DNA of 64,000 bases. It comes from Microbacterium proteolyticum. GTDB lineage: Bacteria > Actinomycetota > Actinomycetes > Actinomycetales > Microbacteriaceae. A program made the translations under genes and the position numbers. The stretch lies in NCBI RefSeq assembly GCF_014192415.1, contig NZ_JACHXY010000001.1:434001-498000 (forward strand). The letters run 5' to 3'. Below are positions 49,372 through 57,078 of this stretch, one piece after another. Position 1 is the first letter of the stretch; the number at the start of each line of letters is the position of its first letter. The notes beneath the pieces are model-generated. The model was not told the DNA's origin, made no database searches, and saw nothing but the letters and a program-made list of their open reading frames with translations.

Positions 49372-49402
49372 CGGCGCCGCACTCCCTCGGGGTGCGGCGC
49401 CG
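49372..49402. terminator. Hairpin terminator after the carboxylase alpha gene
   Basis: CGGCGCCGCAC (49372-49382) pairs perfectly with GTGCGGCGCCG (49392-49402), and two more GC pairs close a short loop. It begins 17 bases after the stop. Confidence 0.75.
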
Positions 49403-49473
49403 TCGTCGGTTCCGGCGCGGCGCGGCGCGGCGGCGCGGCGGTGCGGCGGTGCGGCGGTGCGGCCGGACGGCGC

Positions 49474-49538
49474 GAGAAACGGCATCCGCCGGAGGAAACG
49501 CCCCGACGAGGCGTTTCCTCCCGCGGATCGCGTTTCTC
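49474..49538. repeat. Family B palindromic element, copy 1
   Basis: Arms 49474-49502 and 49510-49538 (29 bases each, 26 matching) flank a 7-base centre, giving a long hairpin with GAGAAACG at one end and CGTTTCTC at the other. About 37 further bases (49539-49575) are shared with copy 2, so the repeated unit is over 100 bases. The 49355-50169 gap holds three such elements, Arg/Ala-like GC triplet tracts and short tandem repeats. I see no gene in the 815 bases; the frames there are by-products of the repeats. Confidence 0.85.
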
Positions 49539-49724
49539 ACGAACAGAACCCGGCGCAACGCGAACCGGATCGCGCACGGCGGCGATCCGAGAGGGACCAC
49601 CCGCGGGGCTGCGACGTCGGCGACGCAGACCACAACAGCGACGACGCGTCAGCTGCGACGGCGCGGCGCGGCGCGGCGGCGCAGCGGCGCGGCGCGGCGG
49701 CGCGGCGGTGCGGCTGGACCGCGC

Positions 49725-49789
49725 GAGAAACGGCATCCGCCGGAAGAAACGCCCCGACGAGGCGTTTCCTCCCGCGGATCGCGTTTCTC
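49725..49789. repeat. Family B palindromic element, copy 2
   Basis: Arms 49725-49753 and 49761-49789. It is nearly identical to copy 1 and exactly 251 bases further on, and the similarity continues through 49826. Confidence 0.85.
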
Positions 49790-49860
49790 ACGAACAGAAC
49801 CCGGCGCAACGCGAACCGGATCGCGCGCGACGGTCGCACACGGCGGAACGCGGCGGCGGC

Positions 49861-49996
49861 GACGCCGGCTCAGCGGCGACGCGCGGACACCCGACGCCGG
49901 CTTAGCGGCGACGCCGGCTCAGCGGCGACGCGCGGACACCCGACGCCGGCTCAGCGCGACGCCGGCTCAACGCGACGCGCGTCTCAGCGACGGCAG
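49861..49996. repeat. Degenerate tandem repeat of about 16 bases
   Basis: Units of the form CGACGCCGGCTCAGCGG and its variants (CTTAGCGG, CTCAACG, GTCTCAGCG) run in tandem and alternate with CGACGCGCGGACACC. They lie between family B copies 2 and 3. The element is GC-rich and not conserved in frame. Confidence 0.7.
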
Positions 49997-50037
49997 CGGC
50001 TCGGCGACGGCGGCGACGCGTCAGCTGCGACGGCACA

Positions 50038-50100
50038 AGAAACGGCATCCGCGGGGAGAAACGCCTCGACGACGCGTTTCTGCCCGCAGAACGCGTTTCT
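50038..50100. repeat. Family B palindromic element, copy 3 (diverged)
   Basis: Arms begin AGAAACGGCATCC at the left and end ACGCGTTTCT at the right, with an altered centre (GCCTCGACGACGC). It is the same plan as copies 1 and 2 but clearly diverged. The 20-base stretch GACGCGTCAGCTGCGACGGC, also seen before copy 2 at 49643, precedes it at 50015-50034. Confidence 0.8.
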
Positions 50101-50169
50101 CGCGAGGACAACCCGGCGGCGCCACAGCGGCGGAAGGAGGGGATGCCGGGGACGCCGGCATCCGCAGGC

Positions 50170-51621
50170 TCAGTCCTCGCCGGGGTCGTCGCGGTCGACG
50201 ATGTGCATCGCGCGGGCGGCGTCCGTGATGCTCGACGTCAACGACGGATAGACGGCGAAGACGCGGGCGACCTGATCGACGGTGAGGCGACGCTCGACGG
50301 CGATCGCGATCGGGTAGATCAGCTCCGACGCCTTGGGGCCGACGATGACGCCGCCCATCATGGTGCCACTGCCCTTGCGCGCGATGAGCTTGACGAAGCC
50401 GTCCGTGATCCCCTGCATCTTCGCGCGCGGGTTCGCCGACAACGGCAGCTTGCGCACGACGCCCGCGATGCGGCCCTCGGTGACGTCCTGCTCGCTGAAG
50501 CCGACCGTGGCGATCTCGGGGGCGGTGAAGATGTTGGCCGTGATGCGACGCGTCTCGAGGGGGATGACGATGTCGCCGAGCGCGTGGAAGATCGCCTGAC
50601 GTCCCTGCATCGACGCGACGGATGCCAGGGGCACGAAGTTCGTGCAGTCACCGGCCGCGTAGATGTTGGGGACCGAGGTGCGCGCGACCCGGTTGACGCG
50701 GATGTTGCCGCCCGCGGTCATCTGCACCCCGGCCTGCTCGAGACCGATGCCGGCCGTGTTCGGGATCGAACCGACCGCCATCAAGCAGTGGCTGCCCTCG
50801 ATCGTGCGACCGTCGGCGAGGGTGACGAGAACGCCGTCACCGGTGTTGACGACCGACTCGGCACGGGCCTTCGCCAGCAGCGTCATGCCCCCGCGCTGGA
50901 ACACGCGCTCGAGCACCGCCGCGGCATCCTGATCCTCGCCGGGGAGCACCTGATCGCGGCTGGAGACGAGCGTGACCTTGGCGCCGAGGTTCATGTAGGC
51001 CGACGCGAACTCCGCGCCCGTGACCCCCGACCCCACCACGATGAGGTGCGAGGGCACGGACTTCATCGTGTAGAGCTGGGTCCAGGTGAGGATGCGCTGG
51101 CCGTCGGGCTTGGCCGAGGGGAGCTCGCGCGGGGAGGCGCCGACCGAGACGACGAGGGTCTCGGCCTCGACGCGATCGAAGTCGGTGCCGCCGGCCTCGG
51201 TCGAGACGACCACCGCACCCGAGCCGTCGAGACGGCCGTGCCCGGAGATGATGCGCACACCCGCCTCGAGGAGCGAGCTGCGCATGTCGTCGGACTGCTG
51301 ACGCGCGAGCGAGAGAAGACGCTGGTTGACGGCGGCGAGGTTGATCGCGACCTCGGGGGCGAGGGGCTTGCCGCGGTCGTCCTTGGCGAACAACTGCACG
51401 CCCAGGCTGCTGGCGTTGCGGATGGCGACGGCGGCGTCGGCCGTGGCGATGAGGGTCTTGGAGGGGACCACGTCGGTGATGACGGCGGAGCCGCCGACGC
51501 CCGCACGCTCCACGAGGGTGACGTCGGCGCCGAGCTGCGCGGCGGACAGGGCCGCCTCGTACCCGCCGGGGCCGCCGCCGACGATCGCGACGGACTGCTT
51601 GCGCTCGAAGCTCTGCACCAT
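50170..51621 (-). CDS. NAD(P)H-quinone dehydrogenase-like flavoprotein (LpdA type, no redox disulfide)
   Basis: 483 residues, disulfide-reductase fold. FAD motif SVAIVGGGPGGYEAALSAAQ (10-29), NAD(P) motif LIVVGSGVTGAEFASAYMNL, and IYAAGDCTNFVPLASVA. The active-site segment that normally holds C-x4-C reads GGSAVITDVVPSK (43-55), with Ala46 and Val51 in the Cys positions. The C-terminal His-Glu dyad region reads VYPSLTSSITDAAR. Both parts of thiol catalysis are therefore gone. The mycobacterial LpdA (Rv3303c) group has this pattern and reduces quinones. ATG 51621 (or 51630) is the start; a CAGAAT box precedes it. Confidence 0.9.
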   Translation of the reverse strand: MVQSFERKQSVAIVGGGPGGYEAALSAAQLGADVTLVERAGVGGSAVITDVVPSKTLIATADAAVAIRNASSLGVQLFAKDDRGKPLAPEVAINLAAVNQRLLSLARQQSDDMRSSLLEAGVRIISGHGRLDGSGAVVVSTEAGGTDFDRVEAETLVVSVGASPRELPSAKPDGQRILTWTQLYTMKSVPSHLIVVGSGVTGAEFASAYMNLGAKVTLVSSRDQVLPGEDQDAAAVLERVFQRGGMTLLAKARAESVVNTGDGVLVTLADGRTIEGSHCLMAVGSIPNTAGIGLEQAGVQMTAGGNIRVNRVARTSVPNIYAAGDCTNFVPLASVASMQGRQAIFHALGDIVIPLETRRITANIFTAPEIATVGFSEQDVTEGRIAGVVRKLPLSANPRAKMQGITDGFVKLIARKGSGTMMGGVIVGPKASELIYPIAIAVERRLTVDQVARVFAVYPSLTSSITDAARAMHIVDRDDPGED

Positions 51622-51731
51622 GGCATCCATTCTGTCAGCGCGGCGGCCCACGCCCACTCCGCCCGACTCGGCGGCGCAGACGATGTGTGGCCGGGGCGGC
51701 TCGCCGTCTGGCCCGCGCGGCCCGCAGTTTC

Positions 51732-51737
51732 TAGAGT
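51732..51737 (+). promoter_or_regulatory. -10 box, leaderless type (TAGAGT)
   Basis: TAGAGT, six G residues, then ATG 51744 of the purine-nucleoside phosphorylase gene. Confidence 0.58.
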
Positions 51738-51743
51738 GGGGGG

Positions 51744-52577
51744 ATGTCCAACAGCATCTCTCACCCGCTCGACGACCCGGCGGTCGACCCCTTCGAGGTC
51801 GCCGCGGCCGCAGCGGCCGACATCGCGCGCCTCTCGGGCGTCGCGCACCACGACATCGCCGTCACCCTCGGGTCGGGTTGGGGGCGCGCCGCCGAGCTCA
51901 TCGGAGAGGAGACGGCATCGTTCCCCGCCACCGAGGTGGTCGGCTTCTCGAAGCCCGCCCTCGAGGGGCACGTCGGAACGCTCCGCAGCGTCCGCACCCC
52001 GGGCGGCAAGAACGTGCTCGTCATCGGCGCGCGCACGCATTACTACGAGAACCACGGCGTGCGCCGGGTCGTGCACAGTGTGCGCACCGCCGCCGCGACC
52101 GGCGCCCGGACGATGATCCTGACGAACGGCGCCGGCGGCATCCGCGAGACGTGGAAACCCGGGCAGCCCGTGCTCATCAGCGACCACATCAACCTCACCG
52201 CCGACTCGCCCCTCGAGGGCGCCACCTTCATCGACCTCACCGACCTGTATTCGACGCGTCTGCGCGACATCGCCCGGAGCATCGACCCGTCGCTCGACGA
52301 GGGCGTCTATTGCCAGTTCCGCGGGCCGCATTACGAGACCCCAGCCGAGGTGCAGATGGCCAAGACCATCGGCGGACACATCGTCGGGATGTCGACCGCC
52401 CTCGAGGCGATCGCCGCACGCCAGGCGGGTATGGAGATCCTCGGCTTCTCGCTGATCACGAACCTGGCCGCCGGCATCCAGGAGACACCGCTCAGCCATG
52501 AGGAGGTGCTCGAGGCCGGTCGCGAGGCCGAGCCCGTCATCTCGGCGCTGCTGGCCCGCGTGATCGGCGCGCTGTGA
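51744..52577 (+). CDS. Purine-nucleoside phosphorylase
   Basis: 277 residues of the trimeric (mammalian-like) class, splitting purine nucleosides with phosphate. Landmarks: TLGSGWGRAAELIGE, the LEGHVGTLRSVRTPGGK stretch, ILTNGAGGIRETWKPGQPVL, GPHYETPAEVQMAKTIGGH with the base-binding Glu and the following IVGMSTALEA. FSLITNLAAGI carries the purine-contact Asn. It is translationally coupled to a phosphosugar mutase (GTGA overlap), which suits use of the ribose-1-phosphate released. Confidence 0.96.
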   Translation: MSNSISHPLDDPAVDPFEVAAAAAADIARLSGVAHHDIAVTLGSGWGRAAELIGEETASFPATEVVGFSKPALEGHVGTLRSVRTPGGKNVLVIGARTHYYENHGVRRVVHSVRTAAATGARTMILTNGAGGIRETWKPGQPVLISDHINLTADSPLEGATFIDLTDLYSTRLRDIARSIDPSLDEGVYCQFRGPHYETPAEVQMAKTIGGHIVGMSTALEAIAARQAGMEILGFSLITNLAAGIQETPLSHEEVLEAGREAEPVISALLARVIGAL

Positions 52578-54349
52578 GCGAGAACCCTTCCGACGTTCCC
52601 GGCACGTTCGTCGACGCGGCCCGCGCCTGGATGGCGCAGGATCCGGATGCCGTGACCCGCGACGAGCTGTCCGCTCTGCTCGCGCGCGTGGAGGACGGGG
52701 ATGCCGAAGCGGCCGACGACCTCGCCGATCGCTTCAGCACGCGCCTGGCGTTCGGCACCGCGGGACTGCGCGGCGCGCTCGGCGCCGGCCCCAACCGCAT
52801 GAACCGGGTGCTCGTCGCCCAGGCCGCGGCCGGCTTCGCCGCCTTCCTCGGCGAGCGCGCCGGATCGACGACCCCGACCGTCGTCATCGGCTACGACGGT
52901 CGGCGCAACTCCGACGTGTTCGCGCGCGACTCGGCCGAGATCTTCGCGGGGGCGGGGCTGAACGCGGTGCTGCTCCCGCGGATGCTGCCGACCCCTGTGC
53001 TCGCCTTCGCCGTGCGCCACCTCGGAGCCGATGCCGGCGTGATGGTCACCGCCAGCCACAATCCACCCGATGACAACGGATACAAGGTCTACCTCGGCGG
53101 CGCCGACGAGGGCGCGCAGATCGTCTCGCCCGCCGACGCGGAGATCGCCGCCCACATCCAGCACATCGCCGACGCGGGCAACGTGAGCGTGCTCCCCCGC
53201 TCAGTCGGATACGCCAACGCCCCCGAATCGCTCATCGAGGCCTACGTCGCGTCCACCGCCGCGATCTCCCCGGCCCCCGCCGGCGCTGCGGGACTGCGCT
53301 GGGTCTACACCGCGATGCACGGCGTGGGATGGGAGACCGTCTCGCGGGTGCTGGCTGCGGCCGGGTACCCCGCGCCCACGCTCGTGGAGGCGCAGATCGA
53401 GCCCGACGGGCGCTTCCCCACCGTCGCTTTCCCCAACCCGGAGGAGCCGGGCGCGATGGACCTCGCTTTCGAGACCGCGCGCACCTCCGGCGCCGAGCTC
53501 GTCATCGCCAACGATCCGGATGCCGACCGCCTCGCCGTCGCCATCCCCGACGCCGACGCCGAGGGCGGCTGGCGCCGGCTCACCGGCAACGAGATCGGCC
53601 TGCTGCTCGGGTGGCGGGCCGCCCGGGAAGCGGCCGCCGCGCGCGACGGCGCAGCCTCCGCAGGCGCGACTCCGAACGGCTCGTCGGATGGCGCGTCGCA
53701 CGGCGCCCCGGACGCGGATGCCGGGGCCCCGGCATCCCTCGCCTGCTCGCTCGTGTCGTCGCCCGGGCTCCAGGCGGTCGCCGAGCACTACGGCCTCGCC
53801 TTCCACTCCACCCTCACGGGCTTCAAGTGGATCTCGCGGGCGCCGGGCATCGTCTTCGGCTTCGAAGAGGCCCTCGGCTACCTCGTGAACCCCCGCACCG
53901 TCCGCGACAAAGACGGGATCTCCGCCGCCGTGGCGATGCTCGGCATGGCCGCCGAGGCGCGCGGGCAGGGGCGCACGGTCGCCGACCTGCTGCAGGAGTT
54001 CCGCGACACGTTCGGCGCGTTCGCGAGCGACCAGATCTCGATCCGGGTCAGCGATGTGAGCGAGATCGCCGGGATCATGGCATCCCTCCGCGCTCACCCG
54101 CCCACAACGGTCGGCGAGGTCGCGGTCACGCGGATCGACGACCTTCTCACGGGCGTCGACGGTCTGCCGCCCGGCGACGTGCTGCGGGTCTGGCTCGACG
54201 GCGGATCGCGCCTCATCGTGCGCCCGAGCGGCACCGAACCGAAGCTCAAGCTCTACCTGGACGTGCGCGGCTCCTCGGCCAAGAAGGCCCGCCGCCGCCT
54301 CGAGGCGCTCCGCGCCGGCGCCGAGGAGGTGCTCGCGGCGGTGCGCTGA
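52574..54349 (+). CDS. Phosphohexomutase/phosphopentomutase-type phospho-sugar mutase
   Basis: 591 residues, larger than standard bacterial phosphomannomutases but like the phosphoglucomutase/phosphopentomutase class. FGTAGLRGALGAGPNRMN, the phosphoserine loop VTASHNPPDDNGYKVY (Ser161), the metal site NDPDADRLA (314-319), the sugar loop FEEALGYLV and the phosphate-binding RPSGTEPKLKLYL are all intact. Residues about 350-388 are a low-complexity Ala/Gly/Asp/Ser insertion (SAGATPNGSSDGASHGAPDA) not normally present. With the phosphorylase before it, interconversion of ribose-1- and ribose-5-phosphate is a plausible role. The GTG start overlaps the preceding stop. Confidence 0.93.
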   Translation: MSENPSDVPGTFVDAARAWMAQDPDAVTRDELSALLARVEDGDAEAADDLADRFSTRLAFGTAGLRGALGAGPNRMNRVLVAQAAAGFAAFLGERAGSTTPTVVIGYDGRRNSDVFARDSAEIFAGAGLNAVLLPRMLPTPVLAFAVRHLGADAGVMVTASHNPPDDNGYKVYLGGADEGAQIVSPADAEIAAHIQHIADAGNVSVLPRSVGYANAPESLIEAYVASTAAISPAPAGAAGLRWVYTAMHGVGWETVSRVLAAAGYPAPTLVEAQIEPDGRFPTVAFPNPEEPGAMDLAFETARTSGAELVIANDPDADRLAVAIPDADAEGGWRRLTGNEIGLLLGWRAAREAAAARDGAASAGATPNGSSDGASHGAPDADAGAPASLACSLVSSPGLQAVAEHYGLAFHSTLTGFKWISRAPGIVFGFEEALGYLVNPRTVRDKDGISAAVAMLGMAAEARGQGRTVADLLQEFRDTFGAFASDQISIRVSDVSEIAGIMASLRAHPPTTVGEVAVTRIDDLLTGVDGLPPGDVLRVWLDGGSRLIVRPSGTEPKLKLYLDVRGSSAKKARRRLEALRAGAEEVLAAVR

Positions 54350-54382
54350 CGGCGGTGGACGACCCCGACGGGCTCGATCCCG

Positions 54383-56818
54383 TCAGTGCCGCGCAAGCGG
54401 GCGGGTCGCGCGGACGTCCTGCCCGAAACGCTCGTGGCGGCTCATCCCCAGGCGCGTGCGGGCGTGGTGCAGGTGCGATTCGACCGTGCGCACCGACAGA
54501 CCGAGACGGCGGGCGATCTGCGCGTTGGACGCGCCCGTCACGGCGAGATCGACCACCTCCCGCTCGCGCGAGGTCAACAGATCCCGTGAGGGCTGAGCGT
54601 CGACCCGGGCGGCCACGAGCAGCTCGTCCACGAACGTGCGCAACGGGGCGAGATCGAATCGCTCCGCCAGCGACACGGCACGCTCACGGACCTGCGGGAG
54701 GGGGACACCGGCGTCCGCCAGAATGCTCAGAAGCGAGGGGAGGAGGATCGGCATCCGCCGTTCGGCCAGCACGATCGCTCGATGCGCGCGCGCCGCTGCG
54801 GCGTCCAACCGGCGGTTCGCCACCTCGAAGCGGGCGCACACCGTCTCGCGCAGCAGCGAGAAACTGCCGCACGCCCATCCCGTCGAGGCCGCGTAGACCC
54901 GCTCGAGCGCCTCGGCCGCGTGCACGAGATCGCCCCGCGCGATGAAGGCCACGGCTCGCATGGCGTCGAACCAGATGCGCAGCGACTCCGGCGGGGCGAT
55001 CCGCGGGATCTGCAGACTGGCGATGGCGACGTCGGGGCGCCTCCGCAGAAGCTGCACCGACGCGTCCAGAAGGGCGAGGACGGCGACTTCGTCCTGACGG
55101 TCGTCCCACCGCGCCGACAGCAGGCGGCGCCGCGTCCCGCTCTCGATGGCGACGAGGTCTTCGCCGATCATCAGCATCGCGTAGGCGTGCAGCAGGAACA
55201 CGGTGAGATCGGATTCGACGTCCCAGCCGTGCGTCGCCTGCCGACCGCGCAGCAGGGCCCGCGCACGGGCGGCATCTCCGCGCGACGCGGCGAGCGCCGC
55301 CTGGAGGGCGTCGTCGAGGATCGTCGCGTCGGGCCGCATCGCATCGACGGGCTGCGGGCCGAGCGCCCTCTCGGCGAACGAGGCTCCGTTGGGCAGGGAC
55401 AGCATCGCCACCGCCTGTTCGACACGGACCCGCCACTCACCGTCGTCGGGTGCCCACCTCACCAGGGCCTGAAGGCGGTCGCGGGCCGCATCCGACCCTG
55501 CGCACGTGGCGCAGAGCGTCCGCACGTACACGTGCAGCGCCAGTTCGCGCTCGGCCGCCGTGACCGGCTCCGGAAGAGTGCGAAGCAGGAGCTCGGCCTC
55601 GGTGTGGTCCTCGAGGGCGATGCGCGCGAGGATCAGCGCGGCCGAGGCGCGTAGGTCGGGGCCGTCGTCCAGAACCCGGGCGATGATCGCCAGGGCATCG
55701 CGCGGCACACCCGATCGGGCCAGCGACAGCGCTGCGCGCGGCAGCACCGCGGCCAGCGGCCCGGCCAGGGGTCCGGCCGCCTCGACGGGCCCGGCGAACC
55801 GCGCGCAGAACACCTCCTCGGCGGGGGTCAGCGCATCACCGTGCTGGAGGAGGTCGAGAAGGCGGTGGGCGATGTCGCGACGTTCCTCCCGGTACTCGTC
55901 GCGCGGCGCGGACTCGTGCACGACCCGGGCCAGCAGCGGACTCACGGCGGCCGACCCCGCCTCGACCGAGGCGACGACGAGATTCCCGTCGTGCAGGCGA
56001 GCGAGTACGTCCGAGGGCACGACCGACCCCACGTGACGAAGCGGTACCGCGCCGAGCTCGAACACGATGCCCAGCAGACGGCGGTCGCGCGCGTCGAGAG
56101 GCGCCAGCATCCGCGTGAGGGTTTCCACGAGTCCGCCGGGCAGGAGATCGGCGAACGGCTCGATCGGGCACACCGCGTGCATCCGCCCGCGCACCGCCGC
56201 CACCTCGATCAGTTCGTCGACGAGCGCCGGGCTTCCCGCGCTGAGGTGATGCAGCGCCATCATCCACGCGTCGTCCGCGGGTCCGACCCCGTGCCGGCTC
56301 TCCCGCAGCGCGTTCCCCAGGGTGGCAGTCTCGGGAAGGGTGAGGGGTCCCACCGCGATCGTCAGCAGGTCGGCGTCCTCGACCAGCGGTCGCAGCAGCT
56401 CCCAGCGGTGGATCGAGCGGCGGGCGACCTCGTGCCGGGGAGCGAGTGCGGTCAGCAGCACCGCATCCGACGCACCGACGATGTCGATGAGGGCCGCCGC
56501 CGCGGCATCCGGAAGCAGGTCGATGTCATCGACGACGAGGATCCCGTCGCGAGCCTCGACCTCCGCGACCACGTCGCGGACGTCCTCGGCACCGACGAGG
56601 GCACGCCGATCGGAGACCCCCGAGCGCACGGTCACGACACCGGCCCGCGTCTCGACGACGAAGGTCGGTCGCGACTGCGCCTCGACGATCGCGGCGAGCA
56701 GGCGCGAGCGGCCGCTGCGCGCGGGCCCGCTCAGCAGCACGCTGCGCTTTGCACGCAACGCCTCCGCGGCGATCCGTTTCTCGCGCGTTCGCCCCACCAG
56801 TGGTCGACCTGCACCCAT
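54383..56818 (-). CDS. AAA-ATPase-like LuxR-family regulator with altered P-loop
   Basis: 811 residues, MalT/LAL layout: an ATPase-like N-terminal part, a long helical (TPR-like) middle and a C-terminal LuxR HTH. The P-loop reads SGPARSGRSRLL, with Arg37 where the lysine should be; Walker B ILVVDD (93-98) is intact. The HTH is at about 747-795 (LTSREREVVDLAVTGASNAQ ... SVRTVESHLHHARTRLGM). The ATG at 56818 follows GGGGAG by 8 bases; GTG 56881 would add 21 residues. It stands divergent from the sorting operon at 57079, so it is the likely regulator of that operon. Altered or lost ATP use is inferred. Confidence 0.88.
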   Translation of the reverse strand: MGAGRPLVGRTREKRIAAEALRAKRSVLLSGPARSGRSRLLAAIVEAQSRPTFVVETRAGVVTVRSGVSDRRALVGAEDVRDVVAEVEARDGILVVDDIDLLPDAAAAALIDIVGASDAVLLTALAPRHEVARRSIHRWELLRPLVEDADLLTIAVGPLTLPETATLGNALRESRHGVGPADDAWMMALHHLSAGSPALVDELIEVAAVRGRMHAVCPIEPFADLLPGGLVETLTRMLAPLDARDRRLLGIVFELGAVPLRHVGSVVPSDVLARLHDGNLVVASVEAGSAAVSPLLARVVHESAPRDEYREERRDIAHRLLDLLQHGDALTPAEEVFCARFAGPVEAAGPLAGPLAAVLPRAALSLARSGVPRDALAIIARVLDDGPDLRASAALILARIALEDHTEAELLLRTLPEPVTAAERELALHVYVRTLCATCAGSDAARDRLQALVRWAPDDGEWRVRVEQAVAMLSLPNGASFAERALGPQPVDAMRPDATILDDALQAALAASRGDAARARALLRGRQATHGWDVESDLTVFLLHAYAMLMIGEDLVAIESGTRRRLLSARWDDRQDEVAVLALLDASVQLLRRRPDVAIASLQIPRIAPPESLRIWFDAMRAVAFIARGDLVHAAEALERVYAASTGWACGSFSLLRETVCARFEVANRRLDAAAARAHRAIVLAERRMPILLPSLLSILADAGVPLPQVRERAVSLAERFDLAPLRTFVDELLVAARVDAQPSRDLLTSREREVVDLAVTGASNAQIARRLGLSVRTVESHLHHARTRLGMSRHERFGQDVRATRPLARH

Positions 56819-56913
56819 GCCGTGTCTCCCCGTACTCCTCGCGTCTGCGGACGCGCCCCGATCCGTTCCTACACCGAACACGGTGTCGACTCCGAGGTTT
56901 CGCCGGGTGAATC

Positions 56914-56973
56914 AGTAGTCGAGGCGGCATACGGAGTTCACAGGTGGCCCCTAAGTAGTCCGATTCCGTACGG
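56914..56973. promoter_or_regulatory. Candidate operator: direct repeat in the divergent promoter
   Basis: AGTAGTC-N9-TACGG (56914-56934) and AGTAGTC-N8-TACGG (56954-56973) lie 40 bases apart, about four helical turns. They are on the same face of the DNA between the regulator and the operon at 57079. The second half also sits in a GCCCC...GGGGC inverted pair (56947-56976). A -10-like TAACTT follows at 57004-57009. The spacing suits a LuxR-type dimer or pair of dimers. Confidence 0.45.
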
Positions 56974-57078
56974 GGCACGGATGTCCACGCTCGATCCCGC
57001 GCCTAACTTCGCCTTGCACCGCACCATCCGGCCCGCGGTGGGCTCGAAGGTGAGCGGCCTTCAAGGAAGCAGGCATCC

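Noticed and set aside
47219..49633. 804-codon minus-strand frame
   Set aside because: Complement of the biotin carboxylase gene; no motif of its own.
49392..50251. Overlapping plus-strand frames in the 49.4-50.2 kb gap
   Set aside because: They arise from the repeats (same words recur in each), are Arg/Ala-rich, and run across palindromes; no domain or start signal.
54367..54384. Hairpin GACGGG-CTCGAT-CCCGTC as a terminator
   Set aside because: The stem is only 6 bp without a T tract, so it is too weak to list as a feature even though it lies between convergent genes.
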